Notes: generated from the letters alone by a model not told the origin. A DNA stretch of 23,329 nucleotides from Tissierella_B sp964485455 (GCA_964485455.1 CAZAJU010000031.1:1-23329), one strand, 5' to 3'. Shown: positions 14,202 through 22,077, counted from the stretch's first letter. Made by a program: numbers and translations.

Positions 14202-15419
14202 ATGAAGATAATAATACCAATTATAATAGGCGCAGTTATTGGTTATTTTACTAACTGGCTGGCAATCAAAATGCTCTTTAGACCTTATTATGAAAAGAGG
14301 ATTTTAGGAATCAGACTACCCTTTACACCAGGTCTTATTCCAAAGGAAAGTAAAAGAATTGCTAAAACCATAGGGGAATCGGTATCAAATCATCTGATAA
14401 CCCCTGAGGCCTTAACGCGGGCAATAGAAAGCGATAGAATCGATGAAAACATAAGATCCTACATAGTGTATAGCATAACAAAAATTAAGAGCAGCAATAA
14501 TACAATAAAAGAATTCTTTGAAATATTTGGCGAAGATAGCTATCAAAAATTTTCTTTATTTATTAAGGGTAAACTTAGTGCTTTTATAATAGGCAAACTA
14601 AAAAGCGATGATGTAAAAGAAAGCTTGGAAGAATCTCTTAGCCTCCTCTTAATAAAACTTACTAGGGATAACAGAAGGATTGAGGAACTCATCCCTCTAG
14701 ATGTTATAAGAAGATTAAAACTTGCTATTACAAGGAATAAAAGAGAAATACTTGCTTCATTAAAGGAGCTCCTAAACAATCCTACTATCAATCACAAAAT
14801 TAGAAAGACTATTGAAAATGCTGCAGATGCAAATATTCCAAGAATCATAACAACCTTTATTACCCCTGATAAAATCTCAGAAAAGGTATATGAAGCATTT
14901 TTAGAACAACTTGAAAACCCAAAAGCCAGTGATGATTTGGCCTATGGGATAAATAAGATCTTAGATAAGGCTCTAGAAAACCCTTTAACAGAAGTTGCAA
15001 AGTATATAAATGAGGATGATATTTCAAATATTTCAAAGCATATCATCGATATAGTTTATAAGTCGGAGGAAATGCTGGATAAAGAGGTAAATTCAATCCT
15101 TCAAAATACCATTATTGACTTTGGAAATATGCCTCTTAATCAATTAATGAAATCCATTGACGAAGAATCAACAGAAAACATAATAAAGACTACAAAATCC
15201 TTGCTTCAAAAAATCGCCATCAAAAAGCTGCCTTCCATAGTCGAGTCTCTAAACATATCTGGTATTGTAGAAGATCAGATAAATAGCTTTGATGTAGCAT
15301 ATACTGAAGAAATAATACTTGAGATTGCAAACAAAGAACTCAAAGCGATCACTTGGCTTGGCGCCCTACTTGGAGGAATCATGGGAGTACTTACCCCACT
15401 ACTTCAAGGTATCGTGTAA
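14202..15419 (+). CDS. DUF445 family membrane protein (YheB-like)
   Basis: A 405-residue protein. The start at 14202 is preferred because GAAGGTG precedes it and the sigma-A promoter fits; the longer frame begins inside the promoter region. The N-terminal membrane helix with IGAVIGYFTNWLAIKMLFRP, the following LPFTPGLIPKESKRIAKTIG, and a C-terminal membrane anchor WLGALLGGIMGVLTPLLQGIV are diagnostic of DUF445. The 300-residue middle is helical and amphipathic. The molecular role of the family is unknown; it is membrane-anchored at both ends in Firmicutes. It is a single-gene unit with its own promoter and terminator. Confidence 0.9.
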   Translation: MKIIIPIIIGAVIGYFTNWLAIKMLFRPYYEKRILGIRLPFTPGLIPKESKRIAKTIGESVSNHLITPEALTRAIESDRIDENIRSYIVYSITKIKSSNNTIKEFFEIFGEDSYQKFSLFIKGKLSAFIIGKLKSDDVKESLEESLSLLLIKLTRDNRRIEELIPLDVIRRLKLAITRNKREILASLKELLNNPTINHKIRKTIENAADANIPRIITTFITPDKISEKVYEAFLEQLENPKASDDLAYGINKILDKALENPLTEVAKYINEDDISNISKHIIDIVYKSEEMLDKEVNSILQNTIIDFGNMPLNQLMKSIDEESTENIIKTTKSLLQKIAIKKLPSIVESLNISGIVEDQINSFDVAYTEEIILEIANKELKAITWLGALLGGIMGVLTPLLQGIV

Positions 15420-15469
15420 TCTTCTCTTCTATATTTTTCTCGTCATATCTTGTTCTTTAATATATATGG

Positions 15470-15513
15470 AAAAATGGGTGTAATTAACGTTAGTTCATTA
15501 CACCCATTTTTTT
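15470..15513 (+). terminator. Strong bidirectional terminator after DUF445 gene
   Basis: Perfect 15-nt arms AAAAATGGGTGTAAT (15470-15484) and its complement (15497-15511) with a 12-nt loop. A T7 run closes the plus-strand side and an A-run opens it, so it can serve both strands. Confidence 0.9.
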
Positions 15514-15536
15514 CAATAATTTCTTATTAAGAAAAT

Positions 15537-15626
15537 TTACTTAGTTATAATTGGCCCTTTATACCAATCTGGTGTCTCATAGAATTTTGACATTTCAGTA
15601 CGATACTTGAACCTTTCCTTATGGAA
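15537..15626 (-). pseudogene. Possible decayed C-terminal gene fragment
   Basis: On the minus strand, 29 codons read FHKERFKYRTEMSKF then YETPDWYKGPIITK before TAA at 15539-15537. An in-frame TAA lies immediately upstream and no start or ribosome site is present. The peptide has protein-like rather than random composition, so it may be the last exon-like remnant of a lost gene. I do not recognise the family. Chance is possible. Confidence 0.3.
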
Positions 15627-15690
15627 TTAAAAATGTTAAACTTCTAATATATGGGTATTAATTTAAAATAAAATTATAGAGGTGATCTGA

Positions 15691-18600
15691 TTGCTAAGTA
15701 AAAAATCCATATCTTCAATTTTAGTTATCGCATTGATAATTAACTTATTCACCCTTTTTCCCGCAGCCCAAACTGCAGAAAATACAATATCATCTTGGGC
15801 AGCAGATGATTACAGCAAAGCTTTACAATTGCAGCTGGTTGAGGAAAGCCCCGATACTGTATTTCGAAAACTCCTTACAAAAGCTCAATTTTTAGAAATG
15901 GCCAGCCGCCTGTCCACTGAGCTATCCTTAAGCGCAGAAAGCATAATCAGTGAATTAAAAATTGATGCAGCAACTATGAATGACATTATTACAAGAGAGG
16001 AAGCAGCATATATCCTGGGACATGTACTTGGCTATTATGAGGACTCCTTAAGTAGTTACAGTAAAGCTAAATTTTCTTACATAGATACTGCAAAGATTAA
16101 TCCAAAATATGTTCCAGCAGTGGAATATTTAACTGCCAATAATATATTTTTAGGATATAACAGAATCTTTAATCCTCAAGGAAATCTAACCTATGAAGAG
16201 GCTGTAGTAGTTGTTTACAGAGCTTATGAGCAACTTGCCACTGATGTAGAGCTTTTTATAGGCAAAACTTATCAGGGATTTACCTTAAAAGAGATAATCC
16301 CCCTAGAGATTAAATCTGCCAAGATGCATGTATTTGAACATAACAAGACAAAATCCCAACTGATTTTTCTCAGAAATAATGATGAGAACAAGACTTTTTC
16401 TATAACCTTTAGGACCCCACCTACTAACAGCAAGGGTATACAGCATATTACAGAGCATATGGTTCTTGATGGTTCAGAAAAATATCCTGTTAAAAATATC
16501 TTTTTCAATATTTATTATGGACCGACTCTTACTACTTTTATGAATGCCATGACATATCCAGTATTCACAACATTTCCTATAGCTTCAGCGAATACAGCTG
16601 ACTTTAATAATCTTATGGGAGTTTATCTGGACTCCGTTTTTAATCCATTATTAAAGAAAAATGAGAACATCTTTTTAATGGAAGGAATAAGAAAAGAAAT
16701 CAATCCAGAAACCCTTGAGCTTAATTATAATGGGATTGTATATAATGAGATGAAAGCATACCTTGGAAATAGTGATTGGATATCATATACAGCTCCTATG
16801 GAAACACTTATGCCGGACACCCCATATGCCTATCAGTCTGGAGGCAAACCTGAAGAGATTGAAACATTAACATACCTTGAGCAGATGGATTATTATACTA
16901 AATATTACCATCCATCTAACTCCTTAACTTATCTTTACGGAGATGTGGATATAATTGATACATTGAAATTTATAAATGAGAACTATTTCTCTAAGTATGA
17001 GAAGAAAAACTATGAGAAAATAAACTATGAACAGGCAGCTTTTGATAATCAGCAAGAAGCAACTTATAAATATTCTGTAGAAGAAGGCACTGATTTAGAA
17101 AACAAGTATATATTCAGTCTAGCATATGCTGTAAATGATTATTCTGATTATAAAGGAGCAGTAAGCTTACAACTCCTTGCCGACATTCTAAATTCTTCCG
17201 GTTCACTACTTGAAAAAGGCTTGCTTGAAGCAGGTATAAGTACAAATTACAATGTTTCCTTTGATACTTTTCCAAAGCAAAATGTCCTAACATTCTATCT
17301 ATATGATTCAAGCCTTAAGGATAAGGAAATATTTAAGGATACAGTTAAAAATGTAATGGAATCAATAGTAGAAGACGGTATCGATGTTAAACTTGCTAAT
17401 AGTATTCTAGATTCTATAGCCTTAAACCAAGCCGTTGGTTCATTATCTGTTGAAAGCGGAATGGAATACCTTGTATATGTTGCTATGAACTGGTTATATG
17501 ATGCTCCTTATACTCAGAATATGAATACCAAGGAAGACTATGACAATCTAAGAAAGAGCCTGAATCCTCAATCCTTAGGAGATATTGTTAAAGAATATAT
17601 TCTCAATAACAAGCATTCAGCTTTTATAATACAGGAGCCATCTACAACTTTCACCAGTGAATGGCAGGAAAAGTCAGATGCAAGATTAGCAGCTTATAAG
17701 AGCACCTTGACTCCAGAGCAAATCTCAGCTCTTAAGAAAGAAACCGAAGAATTTAATATCTATATGAATACACCTAATGGACCTGAAGAGCTTAGCACCC
17801 TTCCAACTATCCCTCTGACAGCTCTAAACAAAGATGTGGACAAAACTATTATTTCTGAAAAACAACTAAATGGCTTAAAAATCCTTCGTTCTGATAAAGA
17901 AACCGAAAATTTACTTCGTTTAAATTATATTTTCAAAGGAAGCCAGGTACCACAGGAGAAAATTATGTATTTATCTCTTGTTATGGATCTCCTTGGAAAA
18001 TTGGATACAAAAAATTACAAAGTAAATGATCTAGAAAGGGAACTATTCAGTAAAGCACAAGTAATCTTTGAAAACAAATCTTTTGTAAATCTTGAATCAC
18101 AAGAAGAATACAAAGTAAAGAATGTTGTCTCTCTTAATCTACTTTCAGAGGATTTGGAGTATGTAAATGGTCTAATTACCGAAATCATATATAATACTGA
18201 TTTTAGCGATATTGACCGCATAAAGCAAAAGGTGGCAGAGTTGAAATCAAGCTATGAAAGTAATGACCCAATAAACTTTTTAATTAGTCAGCTTGAAGGC
18301 TACGTAGGTAATGGTTACGGCTATAAGGCACAATCCAGAGGGCTTGCATATTATAGTTTTATTAAAGAAATAGAAAAGCTATTAGTTTCAGAACCAGACA
18401 AAGCTATTGCAGAGCTTAAGGCAGTATACGCTATAGCCTTTCCTAAAGAGGACTTTATTATAAACACTCTTGGAACAGAATCCAATAACAACTCTGCAGA
18501 GTCCAAGCTTATAGCTTTTGCAGATGGCCTGAAATCATTCAAAGCTGAGGAAAAAGCTTATGATTTCAAATTCGATATAGGTGAAGGCTTTAAGAGTGGT

Positions 18601-19146
18601 ATCTCGGTTCAATACAATGGATTTATTACTGATTATAGTAAGCTGGGCTATAAATACAGCGGAAAATTAGAAGTTTTAGAGCAAATTATCAATGAGTACC
18701 TTGGTGATGAGATAAGATCCAAAAATGGAGCTTATGGTTCAGGCATCAGTATCAACAAAGAGAATGTATATGCCTACAGCTACAGTGATCCAGAACTTGC
18801 AAAGACCTATGAAATATTTAAGAATATTCCGGATTATATAGAATCTCTTAAACTGACAGATTCCAAACTACAGGGATATAAAATTTCAGCCTATAGAGCG
18901 ATTAACCCACTATTAAGCAGTATTGATGCTAATGACCAATATTTAAATCATGTATTAAATGGAACAAGCCCAGATAAAAATAAAATTATCGAAGAATTGT
19001 TGAGTACCTCTACAGAGGATATAAATGGTTTTTCACAAATGCTAAGGGATGTTGTTGATAATTGGGCTACTGCTGCAATTGGAAACAGCTCCGCTATTGA
19101 AGAAAATTCTGAGCTATTCAATCATATTAAGAATTATCTTGAATAA
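15691..19146 (+). CDS. Secreted M16C (presequence-protease-like) metalloprotease with SLH-like segment
   Basis: A 1151-residue exported protein. The start is TTG (15691) behind GAGGTGAT. The signal peptide covers residues 1-29. Residues about 100-185 resemble S-layer-homology repeats (REEAAYILGHVLG; FSYIDTAKINPKYVPAVEYL; FNPQGNLTYEEAVVVVYRAYE), which would attach it to the cell wall. From about residue 205 it follows the PreP/M16C family: inverted zinc motif HITEH (His252, Glu255, His256), GSEKYPVKN, NAMTYPVFTTFPIAS, and distal ligand Glu353 in VYNEMKAYLG. The 97-residue interval between His256 and Glu353 suits M16C. Both halves of the clamshell and their linker are present (full length about 1000 plus the N-terminal addition), so it is probably active and degrades peptides outside the cell. 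It is monocistronic. Confidence 0.9.
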   Translation: MLSKKSISSILVIALIINLFTLFPAAQTAENTISSWAADDYSKALQLQLVEESPDTVFRKLLTKAQFLEMASRLSTELSLSAESIISELKIDAATMNDIITREEAAYILGHVLGYYEDSLSSYSKAKFSYIDTAKINPKYVPAVEYLTANNIFLGYNRIFNPQGNLTYEEAVVVVYRAYEQLATDVELFIGKTYQGFTLKEIIPLEIKSAKMHVFEHNKTKSQLIFLRNNDENKTFSITFRTPPTNSKGIQHITEHMVLDGSEKYPVKNIFFNIYYGPTLTTFMNAMTYPVFTTFPIASANTADFNNLMGVYLDSVFNPLLKKNENIFLMEGIRKEINPETLELNYNGIVYNEMKAYLGNSDWISYTAPMETLMPDTPYAYQSGGKPEEIETLTYLEQMDYYTKYYHPSNSLTYLYGDVDIIDTLKFINENYFSKYEKKNYEKINYEQAAFDNQQEATYKYSVEEGTDLENKYIFSLAYAVNDYSDYKGAVSLQLLADILNSSGSLLEKGLLEAGISTNYNVSFDTFPKQNVLTFYLYDSSLKDKEIFKDTVKNVMESIVEDGIDVKLANSILDSIALNQAVGSLSVESGMEYLVYVAMNWLYDAPYTQNMNTKEDYDNLRKSLNPQSLGDIVKEYILNNKHSAFIIQEPSTTFTSEWQEKSDARLAAYKSTLTPEQISALKKETEEFNIYMNTPNGPEELSTLPTIPLTALNKDVDKTIISEKQLNGLKILRSDKETENLLRLNYIFKGSQVPQEKIMYLSLVMDLLGKLDTKNYKVNDLERELFSKAQVIFENKSFVNLESQEEYKVKNVVSLNLLSEDLEYVNGLITEIIYNTDFSDIDRIKQKVAELKSSYESNDPINFLISQLEGYVGNGYGYKAQSRGLAYYSFIKEIEKLLVSEPDKAIAELKAVYAIAFPKEDFIINTLGTESNNNSAESKLIAFADGLKSFKAEEKAYDFKFDIGEGFKSGISVQYNGFITDYSKLGYKYSGKLEVLEQIINEYLGDEIRSKNGAYGSGISINKENVYAYSYSDPELAKTYEIFKNIPDYIESLKLTDSKLQGYKISAYRAINPLLSSIDANDQYLNHVLNGTSPDKNKIIEELLSTSTEDINGFSQMLRDVVDNWATAAIGNSSAIEENSELFNHIKNYLE

Positions 19147-19179
19147 TAATCTAATAGCTTAAAGCAAAAATATCTAAAT

Positions 19180-19208
19180 GAGATGGTGATAAAAACACCA
19201 TCTCCTTT
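19180..19208 (+). terminator. Terminator after M16C protease gene
   Basis: GAGATGGTG (19180-19188) and CACCATCTC (19196-19204) form a 9-bp stem with a 7-nt loop, followed by CTTTCGCTTTTG. It lies 33 bp past the stop. Confidence 0.8.
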
Positions 19209-19308
19209 CGCTTTTGTAAGCTATTAGGGTAATAGGGATTTCCTTATCTCCCTATTTCTAATGCCAAGTCCTTACACTTAATTATCTAAATCTTAACAAT
19301 ATATTTAC

Positions 19309-19337
19309 TTGACTTAAATAAGTATTAATTCTATAGT
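19309..19337 (+). promoter_or_regulatory. Sigma-A-type promoter for corA leader
   Basis: TTGACT (19309-19314), a 17-nt spacer and TATAGT (19332-19337). A start near 19344 would give a leader of about 178 nt before corA, containing a small ORF and a hairpin. Confidence 0.75.
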
Positions 19338-19381
19338 ATTTATGTAATTACTTATATTCTTGACTTATTGGAGGTGGTTTT

Positions 19382-19468
19382 ATGGACAGTTGTCCGGTGG
19401 GATGGCAAATAAACTTAAAATTTCATAGAACCAGATTATTATCATCGAATGGTTACTCTTATTTCTAA
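19382..19468 (+). CDS. Candidate 28-residue leader peptide upstream of corA
   Basis: ATG at 19382 follows GGAGGTGG with 7 nt spacing from GGAGG, a better site than corA's own. The frame runs MDSCPVGWQINLKF then HRTRLLSSNGYSYF to TAA at 19466-19468. It lies in the corA 5' leader, 53 nt before the corA start, and its end overlaps the 5' arm of a hairpin. It has no recognisable family. A regulatory leader peptide is suggested; the alternative is a small unrelated protein. Confidence 0.5.
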   Translation: MDSCPVGWQINLKFHRTRLLSSNGYSYF

Positions 19469-19488
19469 GATTTCATTCCTATGATAAT
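19438..19488 (+). promoter_or_regulatory. Leader hairpin upstream of corA, overlapping the small ORF
   Basis: ATTATCAT (19438-19445) pairs with ATGATAAT (19481-19488) and GAATG (19447-19451) with CATTC (19474-19478), separated by a small internal loop. The ORF stop lies inside the apical loop, so a ribosome finishing the ORF would cover the 5' arm. The hairpin ends 33 nt before corA, close to its ribosome site. Confidence 0.5.
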
Positions 19489-19521
19489 GAAAATTCCAAA
19501 AGGATAAGGATGTGAATTATT

Positions 19522-20466
19522 ATGATACAAATACTAAAAACTGTAGAAGAGAATGGCACACTTAAATTAGAACAACTCGATCAAATAATTGAAGGAGCTT
19601 GGATTAACCTTATTAAACCTTCAAAAGAAGAAATGCAAAGGGTAGCAAATACAATAAAGGTTCCTATAGACTTTATTCAAGATGCACTTGATGAAGAAGA
19701 GAGGGCTAGAATAGAAACAGAAGATGGATATACATTAATTATGATCGATATTCCTATTCTTAGTGTAGAAGAACACACAGGTTTGTATTCCACTATACCA
19801 ATGGCTATTATAATTGGTGATTCAAATATTATTACAGTATGTTTGAGGGAGAATAACATCATTAATGATTTTTCTAACTCCAAAGTAAAATCCTTTTATA
19901 CCTATAAAAAAACAAGATTTTTATTTCAAATTCTATATAAGAATGCTACCTATTATCTTCAATACTTAAGACGCATTGATAAAAAGAGTAGTAAAATAGA
20001 GAAAGAATTGCATAGGTCCATGAAAAATAAGGAGTTAATTGAGCTTTTGGATTTAGAAAAGAGCTTAGTTTATTTTAGTACATCCTTAAGAAGTAATGAA
20101 AGTATATTGGAAAAGTTGATGAGACTTAAACCTATAAAAATGTATCCAGAAGATGAAGACCTTTTAGAGGACGTAATTATTGAAAATAGACAGGCAATTG
20201 AAATGGCTAACATATATAGCGGAATTTTAAGTGGAACTATGGATGCCTTTGCATCCATAATATCAAACAATTTAAATATAGTAATGAAATTTTTAGCTTC
20301 AATCACTATTGTTTTATCAGTCCCAACAATGGTGGCTAGCTTCTTTGGAATGAACGTAGTTGTACCTATGGGAGATAACCCTAATGCATTTTTATTTATT
20401 TTTATTATGTCCTTTGTTTTTTCTGGAATATTAGGGTGGTTCATGTTCAAGAAAAACCTATTCTAA
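19522..20466 (+). CDS. corA: CorA-family magnesium/divalent cation channel
   Basis: A 314-residue protein with an N-terminal cytosolic alpha/beta domain (WINLIKPSKEEMQRVANTIKVPIDFIQDALDEEERAR), a long stalk-helix region, and two C-terminal membrane helices. The pore signature GMN lies at the end of the first helix in SFFGMNVVVPMGDNPNAF, and the chain ends with a short basic tail FKKNLF. Length and order of parts are typical of CorA pentamers that carry Mg2+ (or Co2+/Ni2+) into the cell. The usual Y of YGMN is F here, as in several Firmicute members. The start at 19522 follows AAGGATG. The leader suggests post-initiation control. It is monocistronic with a perfect terminator. Confidence 0.92.
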   Translation: MIQILKTVEENGTLKLEQLDQIIEGAWINLIKPSKEEMQRVANTIKVPIDFIQDALDEEERARIETEDGYTLIMIDIPILSVEEHTGLYSTIPMAIIIGDSNIITVCLRENNIINDFSNSKVKSFYTYKKTRFLFQILYKNATYYLQYLRRIDKKSSKIEKELHRSMKNKELIELLDLEKSLVYFSTSLRSNESILEKLMRLKPIKMYPEDEDLLEDVIIENRQAIEMANIYSGILSGTMDAFASIISNNLNIVMKFLASITIVLSVPTMVASFFGMNVVVPMGDNPNAFLFIFIMSFVFSGILGWFMFKKNLF

Positions 20467-20538
20467 AAAGTATTAAGAGTATCTCATAGCAAATAAACAA
20501 TAGAAACATCAGATAACCTTGAGTAACTGAGAACATAT

Positions 20539-20573
20539 AGAGAGTCCCTAATTTAGGGACTCTCTTAATTTTG
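20539..20573 (+). terminator. Terminator after corA
   Basis: AGAGAGTCCCTA (20539-20550) and TAGGGACTCTCT (20554-20565) form a perfect 12-bp stem with a 3-nt loop, followed by TAATTTTG. Confidence 0.9.
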
Positions 20574-20625
20574 TATTTTATTAAAGTGTTTTTATACTTT
20601 GATAGTTAATCCAATGTTTAAACAA

Positions 20626-20934
20626 TCAAAGCTCTATATTTAAAAGTGCTATAATATTTGGTAAATACATAATTACTATGGATATACTAGCTACTACCCA
20701 AAATATTACCTTATTTATTCTACTTGATTTCTTCTTTTCAATGATGCTATAGGACCAATATAACAGTACTACTGTAAGAATTACAAACAATGGCTTAAAC
20801 TTTGTCATATTTCCAAAATATACGGTGCCTACTGCCCCTAAACCTAGGGGTGCTAATATAAGCCCTCCCGTTCAACATAGAGTTGCAAAAATAGATGTAA
20901 ATATTGATAAAAAGCTAAGCAATTTTTCTTTCAT
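20626..20934 (-). CDS. MerT-like membrane protein with in-frame TGA, predicted selenoprotein (Cys-Sec)
   Basis: From ATG at 20934 (ribosome site GGAGG, 7 nt spacing) the frame reads MKEKLLSFLSIFTSIFATLC, then TGA (20874-20872), then TGGLILAPLGLGAVG... to TAA at 20626, 102 residues in all if TGA is read. The second part alone starts at an internal Met without a ribosome site. The protein has three hydrophobic helices and the MerT layout: a vicinal Cys pair in helix 1 (CC-x-GP in MerT), Gly-rich turn, and FKPLFVILTVVLLYWS like the PYRPxFI region. Here the pair is Cys20 followed by TGA, so the second Cys is replaced by the Sec codon. A hairpin with a GG-starting loop follows at the right distance (20835-20850). 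The alternative is a nonsense-mutated pseudogene, but loss exactly at the reactive Cys plus a hairpin is unlikely. Function is probably uptake or handling of Hg(II) or a similar soft metal. Confidence 0.75.
20835..20850 (-). promoter_or_regulatory. Candidate bacterial SECIS element
   Basis: On the minus strand CCCCTA-GGTT-TAGGGG is a perfect 6-bp stem with a GGUU loop. It lies 21 nt after the TGA, so the loop is 27 nt from it. Bacterial SECIS elements are inside the coding region, within roughly 16-37 nt of UGA to apical loop, and need a G in the first two loop positions; all three hold. Confidence 0.65.
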
Positions 20935-20995
20935 TAAATTTCCTCCATATAGTTATAAATCATTTAATATTATTCATTCATGTAGTTTTTATTTC

Positions 20996-21012
20996 ATACC
21001 CCCAGTTGGTAT
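20996..21012 (-). promoter_or_regulatory. Candidate metal-sensor operator upstream of MerT-like gene
   Basis: ATACC-N7-GGTAT is a perfect 5-bp dyad with a C-rich spacer (CCCAGTT), 62 bp upstream of the start codon. A TTGAGT (21019-21014) next to it could be a -35 element, and a TATTAT further upstream an alternative -10. The dyad resembles CsoR- or MerR-type sites in style; the cognate regulator is not in the window. Confidence 0.35.
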
Positions 21013-21074
21013 AACTCAACCATAATATAATACCATAAAAAGAATTATCCCTAAATAATTATTAATTGAATTAA

Positions 21075-21188
21075 TTATCCTTTCCTTTTTAAGTATCTAG
21101 TATTGTGAACACGCTCTTCTATTAAAACAAGAAAAAAGTAAAATTTTAGTGGTTTAGCAAGTATTTTCTTGCTTAAGTTCTCAATAAC
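21075..21188 (-). CDS. Possible C-terminal gene fragment cut by the assembly gap
   Basis: The minus strand is open for 37 codons from the N gap to TAA at 21077-21075, reading VIENLSKKILAKPLKF and ending IEERVHNTRYLKRKG. The basic, hydrophobic tail looks protein-like but is short enough to be chance in AT-rich DNA. I recognise no family. If real, its start is inside or beyond the gap. Confidence 0.3.
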   Translation of the reverse strand, partial: VIENLSKKILAKPLKFYFFLVLIEERVHNTRYLKRKG

Positions 21189-21288
21189 NNNNNNNNNNNN
21201 NNNNNNNNNNNNNNNNNNNNNNNNNNNNNNNNNNNNNNNNNNNNNNNNNNNNNNNNNNNNNNNNNNNNNNNNNNNNNNNNNNNNNNNN
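21189..21288. other. Assembly gap (100 N)
   Basis: Exactly 100 undetermined bases, a usual placeholder for a scaffold gap of unknown length. Genes on the two sides may not be true neighbours. It removes the start of the SDR gene. Confidence 0.98.
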
Positions 21289-21289
21289 G

Positions 21290-21712
21290 AATTCCTTAGG
21301 TGCGGCTTTAGCTGTACAAGCCTCTCTTTCAGCCTTAAACAAATACAAGGAAGGGTCGTCAATTGTTCTTTATTCAAGCATAGCAGTTCAGCAGGGCTTT
21401 CAGCTACACGCCTCAATAGGCATGGCAAAAGGTGCAATAGAGGGTTTAGTAAGATCATTGGCTGCAGAATTTGCTCCAAAGATTAGGGTAAACGGCATAG
21501 CTCCATCACTTATCGAGGACAGCCCCCTATCCTCAGGCATATTGGCCGATGATGTTACAAAAAATTCCATAGGTGAAAAGCATAGCCTAAAACGACTTGG
21601 GAAAGCTGAGGATATTGCAGCTCTTACTGCATTTTTAATATCAAAGGAATCCTCCTGGATTACAGGACAAATATATGGTGTAGATGGAGGACGCTCCAGA
21701 GTACAACTATAG
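21290..21712 (+). CDS. Short-chain dehydrogenase/reductase, 5' part lost in gap, catalytic Tyr replaced
   Basis: The frame is open from the gap to TAG at 21710-21712 (about 140 residues). It shows the second half of a classical SDR: NSLGAALAVQASLSAL, the catalytic-Ser strand SSIVLYSSIAVQQGF, HASIGMAKGAIEGLVRSLA, FAPKIRVNGIAPSLIEDSP, and the C-terminal ESSWITGQIYGVDGGRS. In the active-site helix the Y-x3-K motif has Ile at the Tyr position with Lys kept (IGMAK). The Rossmann TGxxxGxG motif would lie in the missing part. Normal SDR length is about 250. Loss of the Tyr suggests altered chemistry or a structural role. It is 50 bp upstream of a double-glycine peptide gene. Confidence 0.88.
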   Translation, partial: NSLGAALAVQASLSALNKYKEGSSIVLYSSIAVQQGFQLHASIGMAKGAIEGLVRSLAAEFAPKIRVNGIAPSLIEDSPLSSGILADDVTKNSIGEKHSLKRLGKAEDIAALTAFLISKESSWITGQIYGVDGGRSRVQL

Positions 21713-21762
21713 TACAAATATTTAGTATTTAATAGATAAACTAAAAACTGGAGGTTTAACTT

Positions 21763-22053
21763 ATGAAAGATAATAGTGAAAAAGAAAAACTAGAACAAAT
21801 GAAATCAAATGCCTTGTCAGATGAAGATTTAGAGCAGGTATCAGGAGGATGGGGTGGAATTACTATTATAGACACCTGTAAAAAATCATATGATAGAGGT
21901 ACTTGCTGGGGATTCTTTGATTTGCATAATAGCGCACCTACTTGCACTCACCTTAGGATTCATGAGGTTAGCGTTGGAAAAAACGACGTACATTATATTG
22001 TATCCTGTGGTAAGAGCTATTTCTCTGATGTATCTGAAATTATTCCATTTTAA
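21763..22053 (+). CDS. Double-glycine-leader Cys-containing peptide precursor 3
   Basis: A 96-residue protein with ribosome site TGGAGG 8 nt before ATG. The leader contains NALSDEDLEQVSGG (residues 16-29), the classical double-glycine export signal, followed by WGG. The 67-residue core has four Cys (39, 48, 61, 82), with segments IIDTCKKSYDRGTCWGFFDL and SAPTCTHLRIHE. The leader is similar to that of peptide 1 (MTDEELEKASGG), but the cores do not align and the Cys spacing differs. It lies between an SDR gene and a creatininase-family gene on the same strand. It is probably a secreted bacteriocin-like or signalling peptide; no exporter is visible. Confidence 0.8.
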   Translation: MKDNSEKEKLEQMKSNALSDEDLEQVSGGWGGITIIDTCKKSYDRGTCWGFFDLHNSAPTCTHLRIHEVSVGKNDVHYIVSCGKSYFSDVSEIIPF

Positions 22054-22077
22054 AACTGAATTGATCAAATTAGTCAG

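Noticed and set aside
19338..19521. M-box magnesium riboswitch before corA
   Set aside because: The conserved M-box motifs are not present; the leader instead holds a small ORF and one hairpin.
20626..20808. Treating the 60-residue frame from the internal Met as the complete gene
   Set aside because: No ribosome site precedes it, and the upstream frame joined through TGA completes a MerT-like protein with a strong GGAGG start.
21075..21486. Long frames running through the N gap on both strands
   Set aside because: They include about 34 undetermined codons. Only the gap-free parts can be judged, and the plus-strand one conflicts with the clear SDR frame.
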